A DNA stretch of 64,000 bases from Capsulimonadaceae bacterium (GCA_031292625.1 JARLGU010000057.1:53320-117319); one strand, 5' to 3'; shown: positions 44,368 to 53,753, numbered from the stretch's first letter. Notes: generated from the sequence alone by a model not told the origin. Numbers and translations are program-made.

Positions 44368-46943
44368 GTCACGATATAGAGCGGTTCAACGCCTATCTCA
44401 ACCGAATGAGCGCTAAGCGGATTTCCCAGCGCGTCTATAGCCTTATATCCCGGAAGGACCTTGAAGGTGTGCGTATGTCCGTCATAACTCCAAAGGACGT
44501 CAACCAACTGCCCGCCAGGCTGAACGAATCTGTAAGAATCGACTCCAGGAATTGGTTCGCTACGTCCTCTGCATTTCGCGCCGTCGATTAGGCTTGCGAG
44601 TACGGCCCGCGCAGCCATGATTGGCCGAATTGTCAGGTCGTGCTCCAGTCCTGAGTAGGTCGTTTCGCCATATGCTGGATCGCCGTGCAGCGTATAGTAG
44701 AAGACGTGTTCGACGCCGCTGGCAATCGCTGTTATGTCAAATCGAACCGTTTTTGCACATTGACCGCGCGCTAGCTGCTCCTGTCCGAGGGGCCAATAGA
44801 GCGACTCGACGCGCTCGTCTGGAGCGGATTCAGTGATCCAGAGCGGCCTTGTCTTTCCGTATCCGCGTTCGATTCTTGCGAACTTTGCCGCATTAACGGC
44901 AGGCGCCGGCGCGGGCCCGCCATAGAGACTCTTGTAGTAGTCGTGGTAAGAAAAGATATCGAAGCTGGATGAGCCGTCCGCACCTCGCAGAGCCTGGTCA
45001 GTGAACGAGTCCAGAGCTGGGTCCGCGTCAATGCCTGCGAGGATCGCATTGGGATTTGCGCTCTTGGCTAGCGGATAAGCAGCTTTGAGCAAAGCGCCGT
45101 AAACCGCGGGGGAGCCGGGAGTAAATTGGGGTCCCCACGGCTCATTCCAAACCTCCCAACAATCGATTTCGCCCCTGTAGTGGCCAACGACCCGGCTGAC
45201 GTACTCTTTCCAGGCTTCCATGGCATTGGGCGCATCGACGAGGTTGTAGTTGCTGAAGTAGCCGGCGATCGCCTTCGGTTTGACCGACGCCCACGCCGGC
45301 CCACCGTCGAGCATGCCGAGGACTTCTATCCCTGCCTGACGGGCGGCCCGCACAATTCCGTCGTAAAACGCCCACTGTCCGGGATGCGGCTCTACGACAG
45401 GCCAGTCAGTCACCCAACTGGCGTCGTGGATTCTCGTCCACCGCGCGCCGATTGCGCGAGCAATCGTGAAATAATCGCTGGAAAGTGGAATATGGACACC
45501 AAAATACGAGCGTTCAGGCACGATGTTTCTCGGGTGTGGCAGGCGGGCGAAAACTTGCTGGATCGGCGGACAAATGGGCTCACCCTTCATATCAAATAGC
45601 TGCGCGGTTAACTTGAACACTCCGCGAGGGTGGATAGGGTCTGGAGCGACTCTAATTAGCCCGGAGGAGGCGTCGACAGGCGACAATTCGTGTATATGTC
45701 CGTACAAATCGGCCACCCGAGCGCGAATCACCGCTCCCCTCGGAGCGTTTGCCGTCGCAACTCGAATCACTGCTTGCTCCGTATCAAAATAGATTCCGCC
45801 CGGGCGCGGGACGCTCAACACAAGCTCAGGATCGGCGGACCGATTCTCGGCTCCATCTCCCTCGCTCAACCTGGCGCCGTCGAACCAGACTGTTGCGGCC
45901 TCAGTCGTTGTCGCTGTCACGGTCAATCGCGTCGCATCGCCATACGGTATCACGCAACTTAGAGAATAGTGCTGCCAGGAAGAGCCAAGGACGACCTCGG
46001 CAGTTTGACTTGCCCCAAGCACCTTCAAAGTGGCGCGCACGCCGGGAACGCTTGCTTTCATGGCGATTGATGCCGTGTGCCGTCGTCCATAGTTGTAGTC
46101 GACCAGAGGCGACGAGAGTGCGACCCAACCGGCGGCAGGCAATACCACCTTGATCGACTGCTTCTGGTCGGCTGCCGTTGTGCGGTCGATGATAGGCCTT
46201 GGTTCCGTAGATTCGAAAAGCGGCGTCTGCGCGGTATCGGCAGCAGCCGCATGAGCACTCCATCCGCCTCCAACGCCCGCTTCGAAGGATGCGTCTGGCA
46301 ACAAGTTCCCGCGTCGAGCGGGCATGTCGCTGGCGACAGCAGTCACATCCGTGTCCGAGGCATTATCAACAAGAAGAGCAGATCCAACGGGAGGATAAAT
46401 CATAAAATAGCACGGGAGGCTGCTTTGAGCGACCGTTGTCAGCTTGAGCTGCTGCCACTGACCGCTTAGCGTAACCGCTCTCTCCCCGTAAGTCGTATAT
46501 GGCTTATCTCCCAGCCGCAAAGCGAGAGTGGCCACAGCTCCCGTCTGGCCTTTCAGCCATACGCTCATCGCATACGTGTGGCCGGCAAGGGCGGATACGA
46601 CCTGCCCGAACTGCGCTCGTCCAGCCCGGACGCCCTTGACATCGATCGACAGAGCACTCGCGCCTGCATGAACGTCGCTCCTGACTTCGGCATACTGGAT
46701 CGTCACATCGCCCCAGCCGGAATTGTCTTCCCATCCCTTGGGAACCGATCCGGTGATCTGCGCCTTACCGATGGCCGCTGGCAACGGGGCATACGGATTC
46801 TCAAATGAGGGGTTGGCAAGCAACTCGATCGGCGCCGCGGACGCGTTGTACAAACAGAAAACGAGCGTAGCTGCTAGCGTTACGTATCTTAGGGGCGTGA
46901 TTCCCGCAGCGTAATACGTCTGGAATTTGCAATAGCTTTTCAC
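44364..46943 (-). CDS. Secreted GH39-like glycoside hydrolase with carbohydrate-binding domains
   Basis: An 859-residue protein. A long signal region (PLRYVTLAATLVFCLYNASA) precedes two CBM-like sandwiches, beginning IELLANPSFENPYAPLPAAI and GNLLPDASFEAGVGGGWSAH. An Ig-like linker follows, and from about 480 a clan A barrel. The acid/base Glu lies in CWEVWNEPWGPQ (about 600) and the probable nucleophile in PLWITESAPDE (about 705). The barrel resembles GH39 and related beta-xylosidase or cellulase-like families. It lies 13 bp after the prepilin gene and overlaps the next hydrolase gene, so all belong to one operon. Confidence 0.85.
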   Translation of the reverse strand: MKSYCKFQTYYAAGITPLRYVTLAATLVFCLYNASAAPIELLANPSFENPYAPLPAAIGKAQITGSVPKGWEDNSGWGDVTIQYAEVRSDVHAGASALSIDVKGVRAGRAQFGQVVSALAGHTYAMSVWLKGQTGAVATLALRLGDKPYTTYGERAVTLSGQWQQLKLTTVAQSSLPCYFMIYPPVGSALLVDNASDTDVTAVASDMPARRGNLLPDASFEAGVGGGWSAHAAAADTAQTPLFESTEPRPIIDRTTAADQKQSIKVVLPAAGWVALSSPLVDYNYGRRHTASIAMKASVPGVRATLKVLGASQTAEVVLGSSWQHYSLSCVIPYGDATRLTVTATTTEAATVWFDGARLSEGDGAENRSADPELVLSVPRPGGIYFDTEQAVIRVATANAPRGAVIRARVADLYGHIHELSPVDASSGLIRVAPDPIHPRGVFKLTAQLFDMKGEPICPPIQQVFARLPHPRNIVPERSYFGVHIPLSSDYFTIARAIGARWTRIHDASWVTDWPVVEPHPGQWAFYDGIVRAARQAGIEVLGMLDGGPAWASVKPKAIAGYFSNYNLVDAPNAMEAWKEYVSRVVGHYRGEIDCWEVWNEPWGPQFTPGSPAVYGALLKAAYPLAKSANPNAILAGIDADPALDSFTDQALRGADGSSSFDIFSYHDYYKSLYGGPAPAPAVNAAKFARIERGYGKTRPLWITESAPDERVESLYWPLGQEQLARGQCAKTVRFDITAIASGVEHVFYYTLHGDPAYGETTYSGLEHDLTIRPIMAARAVLASLIDGAKCRGRSEPIPGVDSYRFVQPGGQLVDVLWSYDGHTHTFKVLPGYKAIDALGNPLSAHSVEIGVEPLYIVT

Positions 46944-46956
46944 GATATTTTGAACC

Positions 46957-47850
46957 CTAATGGATAGCGAAGGTCGCAGCGTATTCGACCGGAGTTTTGC
47001 AGCCGACGGTTGGCGCTTGCGAATTCAATGTCGGTGGACAAGCGGCCAGGCAATTCGAGACAGGCGTGCATCCTGCTTGCACCATGTCAGTGCCGCCGCC
47101 GACAGTGTTCGGCATCAACCACTTTGCGTGGCTGTCAGCGAGTAGATAATTCGCTCCGCCGTTATGGAGTCCTTGAACCGAACCGTAGAATGACGCCGGA
47201 GTGATTGTCGCGCCTGCACGGTCGCATGGGCTACTCACATTGAGGATGCACTGATTGGCTACAAGCCCCATTTGGTACTTCATGCAGGTCGCACAACTAA
47301 GATTGTTGGAGCCCATATTCGCTCCTCTGAGGCCTCCGGACGAATCGCCGCCGTAGCCGACAGGAGAGTCCATGTTAAGTTGCCCGTCGGTTGGAATGGT
47401 CCACGCCCCACCCGTCGCGCTACAGCCGCTTACCTCGAACAGCAGCACTGACGAAGACGGTCCGGTCATCTGCGAAACGCTTGACGGCACGGGCACATTG
47501 CCGCTACCGCCCGACTGCCAGCCGACGAGGTTCTCATTGCTCGCGTAGGATATGATGTCTCCCGGTAGCGAGTCGTCCGGACAGAGAAACGCCTGCGTGC
47601 TCTTTACGTAGGAATAAACTTGTCCGGCCCAGCCAGCTCCTCGGATTTGCGTACCACATGGTACAAACTCATCGTAATCTTGCTCGTACTGCACATAGGC
47701 AAGGCCGATCTGCTTTAAGTTGGATAAGCACGCCGTCATGCGTGCTTTTTCGCGCGCCTTGGCGAATACCGGAAACAAAATAGCTGCAAGTATTGCTATT
47801 ATCGCTATAACTACGAGTAACTCTATAAGAGTGAATGCTTTGCGGTTCAT
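46957..47850 (-). CDS. Type II/IV secretion prepilin-like protein (DUF1559, H-X9-DG type)
   Basis: A 297-residue pseudopilin starting [20 protein letters not shown], with Glu5 after the cleavage site and the [20 protein letters not shown] segment. The C-terminal H-X9-DG motif is represented by [17 protein letters not shown], where the Gly of the DG pair is Ser. Cys residues are frequent ([17 protein letters not shown]), and may form disulphides. It is second in the LacI operon, 24 bp after the regulator and 13 bp before the GH39-like gene. Confidence 0.92.
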   Translation of the reverse strand: MNRKAFTLIELLVVIAIIAILAAILFPVFAKAREKARMTACLSNLKQIGLAYVQYEQDYDEFVPCGTQIRGAGWAGQVYSYVKSTQAFLCPDDSLPGDIISYASNENLVGWQSGGSGNVPVPSSVSQMTGPSSSVLLFEVSGCSATGGAWTIPTDGQLNMDSPVGYGGDSSGGLRGANMGSNNLSCATCMKYQMGLVANQCILNVSSPCDRAGATITPASFYGSVQGLHNGGANYLLADSHAKWLMPNTVGGGTDMVQAGCTPVSNCLAACPPTLNSQAPTVGCKTPVEYAATFAIH

Positions 47851-47874
47851 TATCTTCCTCCTGTTTTGTCTCTT

Positions 47875-48972
47875 TCAAAATGCAGCGCCTTTCGGCGGAC
47901 ACGTAGAGCGCCTTACGACCAAGTTGCTTACGGTAGTAGCAATGTTCCTGCAATCAACGGCCTCGCCCTTCAGAAGGCGATCCAGGGTTCTCATCGCCTC
48001 GCTGCCGATCTCCCAAAACGGCATTTCGACCGTTGTGAGAGGAGGGTCAAAATCGGCGCTGCTTTCGTTGTTATCGACGCCAACTATCGACAGATCATCA
48101 GGAACCATTATTTTCAATTCTGCGGCTGCCTCTAATGCCGACCAGGCGATGGCATCATTAGCGCACAAAACAGCCGTAGGAGGCCTATCGACCTGCATAA
48201 GCTGATCCAAAGTTGCGACTGCCTCATCGTGGGGAACGGGCATGAATCCCCTTGACGATAAGATCAAGGAAGGATCGGCAGCGTCTCTCTCCCGAAGCCA
48301 CGCGAGAAAATAGCCGCAACGAGCCTGGGCTGCGTCCGTGAACTTTCGAGCCACTTGATTGGTGTGCCACGCCGGATCAGGAACTGCGGACCAATGCGCA
48401 ATCCGGCGATGGCCAAGGTCCCATAGATGTGTCAGAGCCAGTTCGACTATATCTTGCTCGTTTGCCCAGACTGCGGCGCATTCGCCAGGCAACTTGGTCC
48501 ATCGTGTCACCGCAACCGTGGGTAGCCCCGCTTTGGCGAGGCGTTCGAAGCGATTTTCGGCTTGTGAAGCACTGATGATCAGACCGTCGATGCTGCCATC
48601 AAGGAATGGATCGCAATCGTCTCCTTCCCTTACCACGCGCGGGTAATGCTGCAGGCGGTAGCCTTGAACGTCCGCTACACTGGTTATTCCGTGCCAAAAT
48701 TCGTGAAGGTGCGTGTATTCGAAGTCTTGCCTATTTCGGGGAGGAGGCGAGACACAAACTCCTACTGTCTGGGTTGGGCGGGCCTGCTGGTGGAGTATCG
48801 AACGCGCCGGGACGAAGTTTAGTTCGGCGATCGCATTGCGTATCCTCGCGCCAGTTTCGGCTGAGCACGCCTGTTGCCGGCCGTTGATAAAGTGCGAAAC
48901 CGTGCTCTTGGAAACACGGGCTTCACGGGCAACATCGTCGATTGTAGGCTTCTGATACACTCGCCGAATCAT
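47875..48972 (-). CDS. LacI-family transcriptional regulator
   Basis: A 365-residue repressor. The N-terminal helix-turn-helix is PTIDDVAREARVSKSTVSHF with the hinge region following. The sensor is a LacI/GalR-type binding domain (DGSIDGLIISASQAENRFER, WDLGHRRIAHWS, LSIVGVDNNESSADFDPPLT). It heads the operon with prepilin, GH39-like and hydrolase genes, and probably represses it until an oligosaccharide is present. The promoter and a 10-bp palindrome lie just upstream. The ligand is unknown. Confidence 0.93.
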   Translation of the reverse strand: MIRRVYQKPTIDDVAREARVSKSTVSHFINGRQQACSAETGARIRNAIAELNFVPARSILHQQARPTQTVGVCVSPPPRNRQDFEYTHLHEFWHGITSVADVQGYRLQHYPRVVREGDDCDPFLDGSIDGLIISASQAENRFERLAKAGLPTVAVTRWTKLPGECAAVWANEQDIVELALTHLWDLGHRRIAHWSAVPDPAWHTNQVARKFTDAAQARCGYFLAWLRERDAADPSLILSSRGFMPVPHDEAVATLDQLMQVDRPPTAVLCANDAIAWSALEAAAELKIMVPDDLSIVGVDNNESSADFDPPLTTVEMPFWEIGSEAMRTLDRLLKGEAVDCRNIATTVSNLVVRRSTCPPKGAAF

Positions 48973-48998
48973 CTGTTTTTGGATCCAATCAATTTACA

Positions 48999-49042
48999 CA
49001 ACTAGTTGGGATAAGTATACTACGCTTCTGAATGCTTGTCAA
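48999..49042 (-). promoter_or_regulatory. Promoter and operator-like palindrome of the LacI operon
   Basis: On the minus strand TTGACA (49042-49037) and TATACT (49019-49014) are separated by 17 bp, close to consensus. CAACTAGTTG (48999-49008) is a perfect palindrome at the predicted start point, a good place for repression by the LacI protein encoded first in the operon. Confidence 0.75.
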
Positions 49043-49321
49043 GCGATATTAGCAGATAAGATAGGCCAACGCATCATGAATGGACTTCTTGCCATTTGGG
49101 TGTCATGAGGTTTCCTAACCAATTCTCCGAGCGTGTCGCCGTCGTCGTAACCAGCCCGCCGACCGCCCCATGCATCTCGGCGACGCAGTTCTGGCCGTCG
49201 TAGACTTAGTGTGCCCGTTGGCGTCTACAACGCTCGAAAGCTTCCCACTGCATGGGCCCCTTCCGCCCGCGACGGGAGGAGCAAAAGCGTTAGCGCTACT
49301 GCGCGATCGCCAAGGCCGACG
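49043..49321. other. Intergenic region
   Basis: Nothing firm is seen. A minus-strand stretch near 49080-49200 reads YDGQNCVAEMHGAVGGLVTT in a frame with no start codon, possibly a gene remnant. CCCCTTCCGCCCGCGACGGG (from 49257) loosely resembles the GC-rich hairpins at 813 and 22506. Confidence 0.25.
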
Positions 49322-49543
49322 ATGAACGCCCACGCACGAGCGTACCGGGCGGGCTGCCGAGCCGCGACGAGGGCTATCGCAGACGGGACGGCGCATCGAA
49401 TGCCGAGGGAGCTACGCCCAACGGCGAAGAAAGGGGAAGCGTGGGATGAGTTCCTCGCTGGTTGGATCGCGGCGTTAAGGGAAGATAGGGAGCGAAAGGT
49501 GACGTGGGATAAGACGTACCCGCCAACGGAAAGAAATGAGTAG
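49322..49543 (+). CDS. Small RMF/CrpP-like protein
   Basis: A 73-residue frame from ATG 49322 with AAGG 6 bases upstream; the longer frame from 49211 has no ribosome site. The pattern ARAYRAGCRAATRAI ... AWDEFLAGWIAALRE recalls the ribosome modulation factor/CrpP group, whose members have an RxGY-like first half and an AWxxGW second half. RMF dimerises ribosomes in stationary phase. The usual CPY centre is not evident, so the match is weak. Next to a YfbU gene in a variable region. Confidence 0.4.
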   Translation: MNAHARAYRAGCRAATRAIADGTAHRMPRELRPTAKKGEAWDEFLAGWIAALREDRERKVTWDKTYPPTERNE

Positions 49544-49600
49544 GAGATGGAAAGATAGGAGGGTTTGCCAAGCGGGCCAATTGGTAAGCCCTCCGTGCTT

Positions 49601-50113
49601 CTAGTCCTGGACGATTTCGTTGATCTCTTGGGCGGTCAAAGTCCTTCCGGAAATAGGACTACCTTCGGCGACCTTCATGTATTTTTGAACCATACGTCGA
49701 TACCGCGCTAGCGTAGAGTGGTGAGTGTTATATCCAGCACGCTTGAGTTCCGCAAACCAGCCAAGCTTGTTAATGCAAAACTCGGCATAGTTAAGATGAT
49801 CGATCTCGTTATTACCGTCAAATCCTTTGAATTCGACCAAGGCATAATTAACTCCTGATTGATCTTCTAGTGCTTCATAAGACTCCTTCAGCACCGAGAA
49901 CATCAGTAGGATTTGGTAGATTTCGTCGTGCGATATTGACCTGTCGACTTCATAAGGAAGGTCAGTAACCTGGGAATAAAGCCCGCTCCAACCATGCGAA
50001 ATCACTTCGGCTGCTCTCTCGTATTGACCTTTTCGATCCGACTCCAACAATGCCAATATTTTATACTGGTTCATCAGGATCCAGCGTTCGGCATCCGTCA
50101 ACTCCATCTTCAT
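49601..50113 (-). CDS. YfbU family protein
   Basis: A 170-residue soluble protein with a strong ribosome site (GAGGAG, 7 bases before the ATG). It follows the YfbU pattern through its length: LTDAERWILMNQYKILALLE, an HDEIYQILLMFSVLKESYEA helix, VEFKGFDGNNEIDHLNYAEF, then YRRMVQKYMKV and LTAQEINEIVQD at the end. YfbU is a helical protein of unknown biochemical role, linked in E. coli to cell death on overexpression. Composition is AT-richer than neighbours, which suggests transfer. Confidence 0.85.
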   Translation of the reverse strand: MKMELTDAERWILMNQYKILALLESDRKGQYERAAEVISHGWSGLYSQVTDLPYEVDRSISHDEIYQILLMFSVLKESYEALEDQSGVNYALVEFKGFDGNNEIDHLNYAEFCINKLGWFAELKRAGYNTHHSTLARYRRMVQKYMKVAEGSPISGRTLTAQEINEIVQD

Positions 50114-50150
50114 TGAAATGCTCCTCTTTATCTAAAATTGCAGGGTTACG

Positions 50151-50444
50151 TTATTGTACCCGTTCTTTCTTGCTCGTTCGGGAGCGGCGCGCGCCGCCCG
50201 GCCGGACCACCAGCACCACCCCACGTGTAGCCGCGTACACCGGCCGCTCCCGCGTGTTCTTCTCCCACGCGGTCGCCCGCTCTTCGGGCGGCAGAGTTAC
50301 CAACCGCCCCCCATTTTCCCCACTCGCTTCGATTGCGTTCCCGCTGAAAGTGACGCCTTCCGTCGCCTTGCGAAACGTCGCGAGCTTCACAAAGGAGCCA
50401 AATCGGCATCGGGATTTCCGATGCGAACCGCCGTGCCGCTCCAT
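50151..50444 (-). CDS. Hypothetical small basic protein
   Basis: A 97-codon frame from ATG 50444. The middle looks protein-like (FVKLATFRKATEGVTFSGNA, GRLVTLPPEERATAWEKNTR) and the end is Arg/Lys-rich (RRSRTSKKERVQ). No family is recognised and the ribosome site is weak. It is divergent from mtaB, whose promoter starts 79 bp away. It could be a shadow frame. Confidence 0.35.
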   Translation of the reverse strand: MERHGGSHRKSRCRFGSFVKLATFRKATEGVTFSGNAIEASGENGGRLVTLPPEERATAWEKNTRERPVYAATRGVVLVVRPGGARRSRTSKKERVQ

Positions 50445-50522
50445 CGCATCGGCTTCAGGACAATGAAGGATCGGGGCAACACGCTCCCCCTCGCGAGGCT
50501 CACTAAGCCCTGCGGATCTCCC

Positions 50523-50551
50523 TTGACAGCCCCCCCGACCTGCGGTACACT
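50523..50551 (+). promoter_or_regulatory. Promoter of the mtaB gene
   Basis: TTGACA (50523-50528) and TACACT (50546-50551) are separated by 17 bp of C-rich sequence. AAGGAG follows 8 bases before the ATG at 50580. Confidence 0.75.
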
Positions 50552-50579
50552 TCAACCTCGATGGCCAAGGAGCGCACGA

Positions 50580-51926
50580 ATGCCGACCGCCGCATTTGCC
50601 AATCTGGGTTGCAAGGTTAACCAGTACGAGATCGAACGGATCGCGGAGACGTTTTCGGCGCGCGGCTTCGAGATCACCGAGTTCAATAAGCCCGCCGACG
50701 TGTACGTCATCAACACCTGCTCCGTAACCGGCGCCGCCGACCGCAAGTCGCGCCAAATCGCTCGCCGCGCGGCGCGTCAGAAGCCTGGGGCTCATGTCGT
50801 GCTTACCGGATGCTTCGCCCAGCTTGCACTCGACACGGGTGAGGGCGTCGAAGGCGCATCTCTGCTTGTCCCGAACCGCGAGAAGATGCGCGTCGCCGAC
50901 CACACGCTGGCCGCATTTCCCGAACTTGCGCCCGCGGCGTTCTCGCCATCCTATCCCATCACCAATGCCGTAGCCGTCTTCCCGGAGGATGCGGGTCTGA
51001 CGCCAACCGGTTCGCGGGACCTAGGCCGAACCCGGGCGACGCTCAAAGTCCAGGATGGCTGTGTTCATTTCTGCGCATTCTGCTCGATACCGTATACGCG
51101 CGGCGTCATGGCCAGCCGCCCGCTTGCGGCAGTGCTCGATGAGGCGCGCCAGGCGGCCCATGCCGGCGTCCGGGAAGTGGTCGTAACCGGCGTCTGCGTC
51201 GGCGCCTACCGCGACGGCGGGAACACGCTTACCGACGTCTTGATCGCAGTCGCTGACGTTCCGGGGATCGAGCGCGTGCGTCTGTCGTCGATCCAGCCGA
51301 TCGAAACGGATCAAAGGCTGATCGACGCTGTCGCGTCCCACCCCAACATTTGCCATCACTTGCACCTATCGCTCCAGTCGGGCAGCGATCTCGTGTTGCG
51401 CGCCATGCAGCGGCCCTACGATACCGCGTATTACCGCGACCTCGTCCGCCGCCTGCGTGCAGCGGCCCCCGGCATCGCGATCACGACGGATATTATCGTC
51501 GGCTTTCCCGGCGAGACGCCGGACGAGTTTGCGCGCACTCTCGCATTCGCGGAAGAAATGGCGTTCGCGCGGACACACGTCTTCCGGTATTCTCCGCGCC
51601 GCCGCACGTACGCAGCCGAGCATTTGCGCGACGATGTGAGCGACGGGGAAAAGGAAGCGCGCCATCAGGCGCTCACGGCGGTCAGCATCGGCTCGCAGCG
51701 TGCATTCGCCGAACAAATCGCAGGCGGCGACGTCGATGTGCTCGTCGAATCGCGCGGCAAAGGCGCGGGCCTGCTCGCGGGGTACACGAGCGCCTACATT
51801 CGCGTCCACTTCGCCACATCGACAACCACGGCCATTGGCGACATCGTTCCCGTGCACATCGACTCTATCGATGCCGGCGGCGACGCCATCGGGCAAATCG
51901 CGACGCCGTTCGCCAAAGCCCAGTAA
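50580..51926 (+). CDS. mtaB: tRNA (t6A37) methylthiotransferase MtaB
   Basis: A 448-residue radical SAM enzyme that adds a methylthio group to t6A at position 37 of tRNA. The frame is open far upstream, but the promoter and ribosome site place the start at 50580. The N-terminal MTTase domain has Cys in NLGCKVNQYE, NTCSVT and LTGCFAQ (second cluster). The radical SAM cysteines are in CVHFCAFCSIPYTRG, and IITDIIVGFPGE-like TTDIIVGFPGETPDEF follows. A C-terminal TRAM-like domain is present. KVNQYE points to MtaB rather than MiaB or RimO. HIT and YchF genes follow. Confidence 0.92.
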   Translation: MPTAAFANLGCKVNQYEIERIAETFSARGFEITEFNKPADVYVINTCSVTGAADRKSRQIARRAARQKPGAHVVLTGCFAQLALDTGEGVEGASLLVPNREKMRVADHTLAAFPELAPAAFSPSYPITNAVAVFPEDAGLTPTGSRDLGRTRATLKVQDGCVHFCAFCSIPYTRGVMASRPLAAVLDEARQAAHAGVREVVVTGVCVGAYRDGGNTLTDVLIAVADVPGIERVRLSSIQPIETDQRLIDAVASHPNICHHLHLSLQSGSDLVLRAMQRPYDTAYYRDLVRRLRAAAPGIAITTDIIVGFPGETPDEFARTLAFAEEMAFARTHVFRYSPRRRTYAAEHLRDDVSDGEKEARHQALTAVSIGSQRAFAEQIAGGDVDVLVESRGKGAGLLAGYTSAYIRVHFATSTTTAIGDIVPVHIDSIDAGGDAIGQIATPFAKAQ

Positions 51927-51941
51927 GAGAGGTTCAATGAC

Positions 51942-52286
51942 ATGTCAGACTGCATTTTCTGTAAGATCGCCAGGCACGAAATACCCGCCAGGGTCCTTTT
52001 CGAGAATGATGACCTGTTCGCCTTCCACGACATCAATCCGCAGGCGCCGGTTCACATCGTAATCATTCCCAAGGTTCACGTCGAAAACGTGCTGAGCGCC
52101 TCCGACGAGCACACCGGCATTCTCGGCAAGCTGCTGCGCGCCGCCGCCGGCGCTGCGACTCAAACAGGCATCGCCGAGACCGGCTTCCGCGTCGTGCTTA
52201 ACAACGGCGTCGATGGCGGTCAGAGCGTCGACCACCTGCATGTCCACGTCCTCGGCGGCCGCAAGCTCGCATGGCCTCCAGGCTGA
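51942..52286 (+). CDS. HIT-family (HinT-like) nucleotide hydrolase
   Basis: A 114-residue purine nucleoside phosphoramidase-type protein. The start MSDCIFCKIARHEIPARVLF carries the zinc-type Cys pair of HinT proteins, and the histidine triad is HLHVHVLGGR near residue 100. Length and layout match bacterial HinT. It lies 15 bp after mtaB, so co-transcription is likely. Confidence 0.95.
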   Translation: MSDCIFCKIARHEIPARVLFENDDLFAFHDINPQAPVHIVIIPKVHVENVLSASDEHTGILGKLLRAAAGAATQTGIAETGFRVVLNNGVDGGQSVDHLHVHVLGGRKLAWPPG

Positions 52287-52439
52287 GCAAGCAGGGTTCA
52301 CGCTCCGTGACATTGCCCGGTTGCGACGCAAGCGACGGCCTTAGCGGCCGGCCGGCAAAGGCAAGCTGGCTGCGGGTATAATAGAGCCCACTGTCACGCG
52401 CGCTAGGCGTTTGACGCCAATATTCGCAGGAGAAGCTGA

Positions 52440-53534
52440 TTGAAAGTCGGTTTAATAGGCTTGCCGGGCTCAGGCAAGACGACGTTGTTCCACGCATTGA
52501 CGCGCGGCGAGGGCAGTCCGGCCGGCGGCGGCCGCGATGCGCTTGTCAGCGTCGTTCCCGTTCCCGATAAGCGCTATGACTTCGCGGTCAATCTGTTCAA
52601 CCCCAAGAAGCGCACACCAGCGTCGATTGAGTTCCTCGATGGCGCGGCGACCATCGGCAGCGGCGATTCCGGCGGCGGCGGCAAGTTCGGCAGCGACTTT
52701 TTCGTCGGCATCCGCTCGGTTGACGCCCTCGTCCAGGTCGTTCGCGCATTCGAGTCGCCGCTTTACGACAAAGCGCCCGATCCCGCGAAAGAAGCGGCGG
52801 CAATCAGCGAAGAGCTGCTTCTGGCCGACCTGCAGGTTATCGAGAACCGGCTTGAGCGAATCAAAAAGCAGCTTTCCACGCGCAAGAGCGGTGCGGTCTT
52901 GCCTGAACAAATCGAGCAAGAAATTCTGTTGCGGCTCAAGGCGACCCTCGACGAGTTTAAGCCGTTGCGCGGCGTCGAGCTTACCGAGGAAGAAAAGCGC
53001 ATCACGAAAAATTTTGACTTTCTTACCGCAAAGCCCGTCATCGTCATCGCCAACATTGCCGAGGACGATCTCGCGAATGCGCAGGACTTGCCGCTATTGA
53101 AATCGCTTCGCGAGACGTGCGCCGAAGAGAACGCTCCGCTCGTCGTCCTGTGCGCGGCGGCCGAGCGCGAGGTCTCCCAGCTCGACGATTCCGAGCAAGC
53201 GGAGTTTCTCGACGCGCTTGGGATCGAAGAACCCGCTCGCGACCGCCTGATTCGCGCCGCATACCAGGCGCTTGGCGTAATGTCTTTCTTCACGGTCGGC
53301 GAGGACGAAGTTCGGGCGTGGACCATTCCCGTGGGAGCCAATGCGGTCACCGCGGCTGGACGGATCCACTCGGATCTGGCGCGCGGATTTATTCGCGCGG
53401 AGGTGATGGCGTTCGACGACTTAATTGCGGCGGGAAGCTGGGATGTCGCGAAGGCGGGCGGAAAGCTTCGTTTGGAAAGCAAGGACTATCCCGTTCGCGA
53501 TGGCGACATTTTGCATGTCCGGTTCAAAGTCTAG
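52440..53534 (+). CDS. ychF: Ribosome-binding ATPase YchF
   Basis: A 364-residue Obg-like P-loop protein that prefers ATP. It begins at TTG 52440 with AGGAG 7 bases upstream; no ATG fits. The P-loop is GLPGSGKTT (7-15), where most relatives have GLPNVGKST. The G4-equivalent is IANIAEDD (YchF-type NxxE instead of NKxD). The C-terminal TGS domain (AWTIPVGANAVTAAGRIHSD, VRDGDILHVRFKV) is intact. It has a coiled-coil insertion at about 120-165. A TATAAT at 52377-52382 may serve it. Confidence 0.92.
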   Translation: MKVGLIGLPGSGKTTLFHALTRGEGSPAGGGRDALVSVVPVPDKRYDFAVNLFNPKKRTPASIEFLDGAATIGSGDSGGGGKFGSDFFVGIRSVDALVQVVRAFESPLYDKAPDPAKEAAAISEELLLADLQVIENRLERIKKQLSTRKSGAVLPEQIEQEILLRLKATLDEFKPLRGVELTEEEKRITKNFDFLTAKPVIVIANIAEDDLANAQDLPLLKSLRETCAEENAPLVVLCAAAEREVSQLDDSEQAEFLDALGIEEPARDRLIRAAYQALGVMSFFTVGEDEVRAWTIPVGANAVTAAGRIHSDLARGFIRAEVMAFDDLIAAGSWDVAKAGGKLRLESKDYPVRDGDILHVRFKV

Positions 53535-53753
53535 CCTAGGCGATGTCTCCCAGTGCCAGACGGCCGTCAATCGCCCAAACGCGGCAACCTGATGAACGAA
53601 CTTATGCGCGTGAATTTTCACACGCATTCCATGCGACTGAGTATGGTAGAATCGTTATCTATTGCTTCTTGAACTCTTGGATAGCAAGCGCCTCGTTCGT
53701 GCAAGGCGCACTATTGAAACGAGAACTACACGAGTCGGACGAGGGGGCGCTTC

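Noticed and set aside
49374..49580. 68-codon minus-strand Pro/Ser-rich frame
   Set aside because: It is antisense to the RMF/CrpP-like frame and has no ribosome site.
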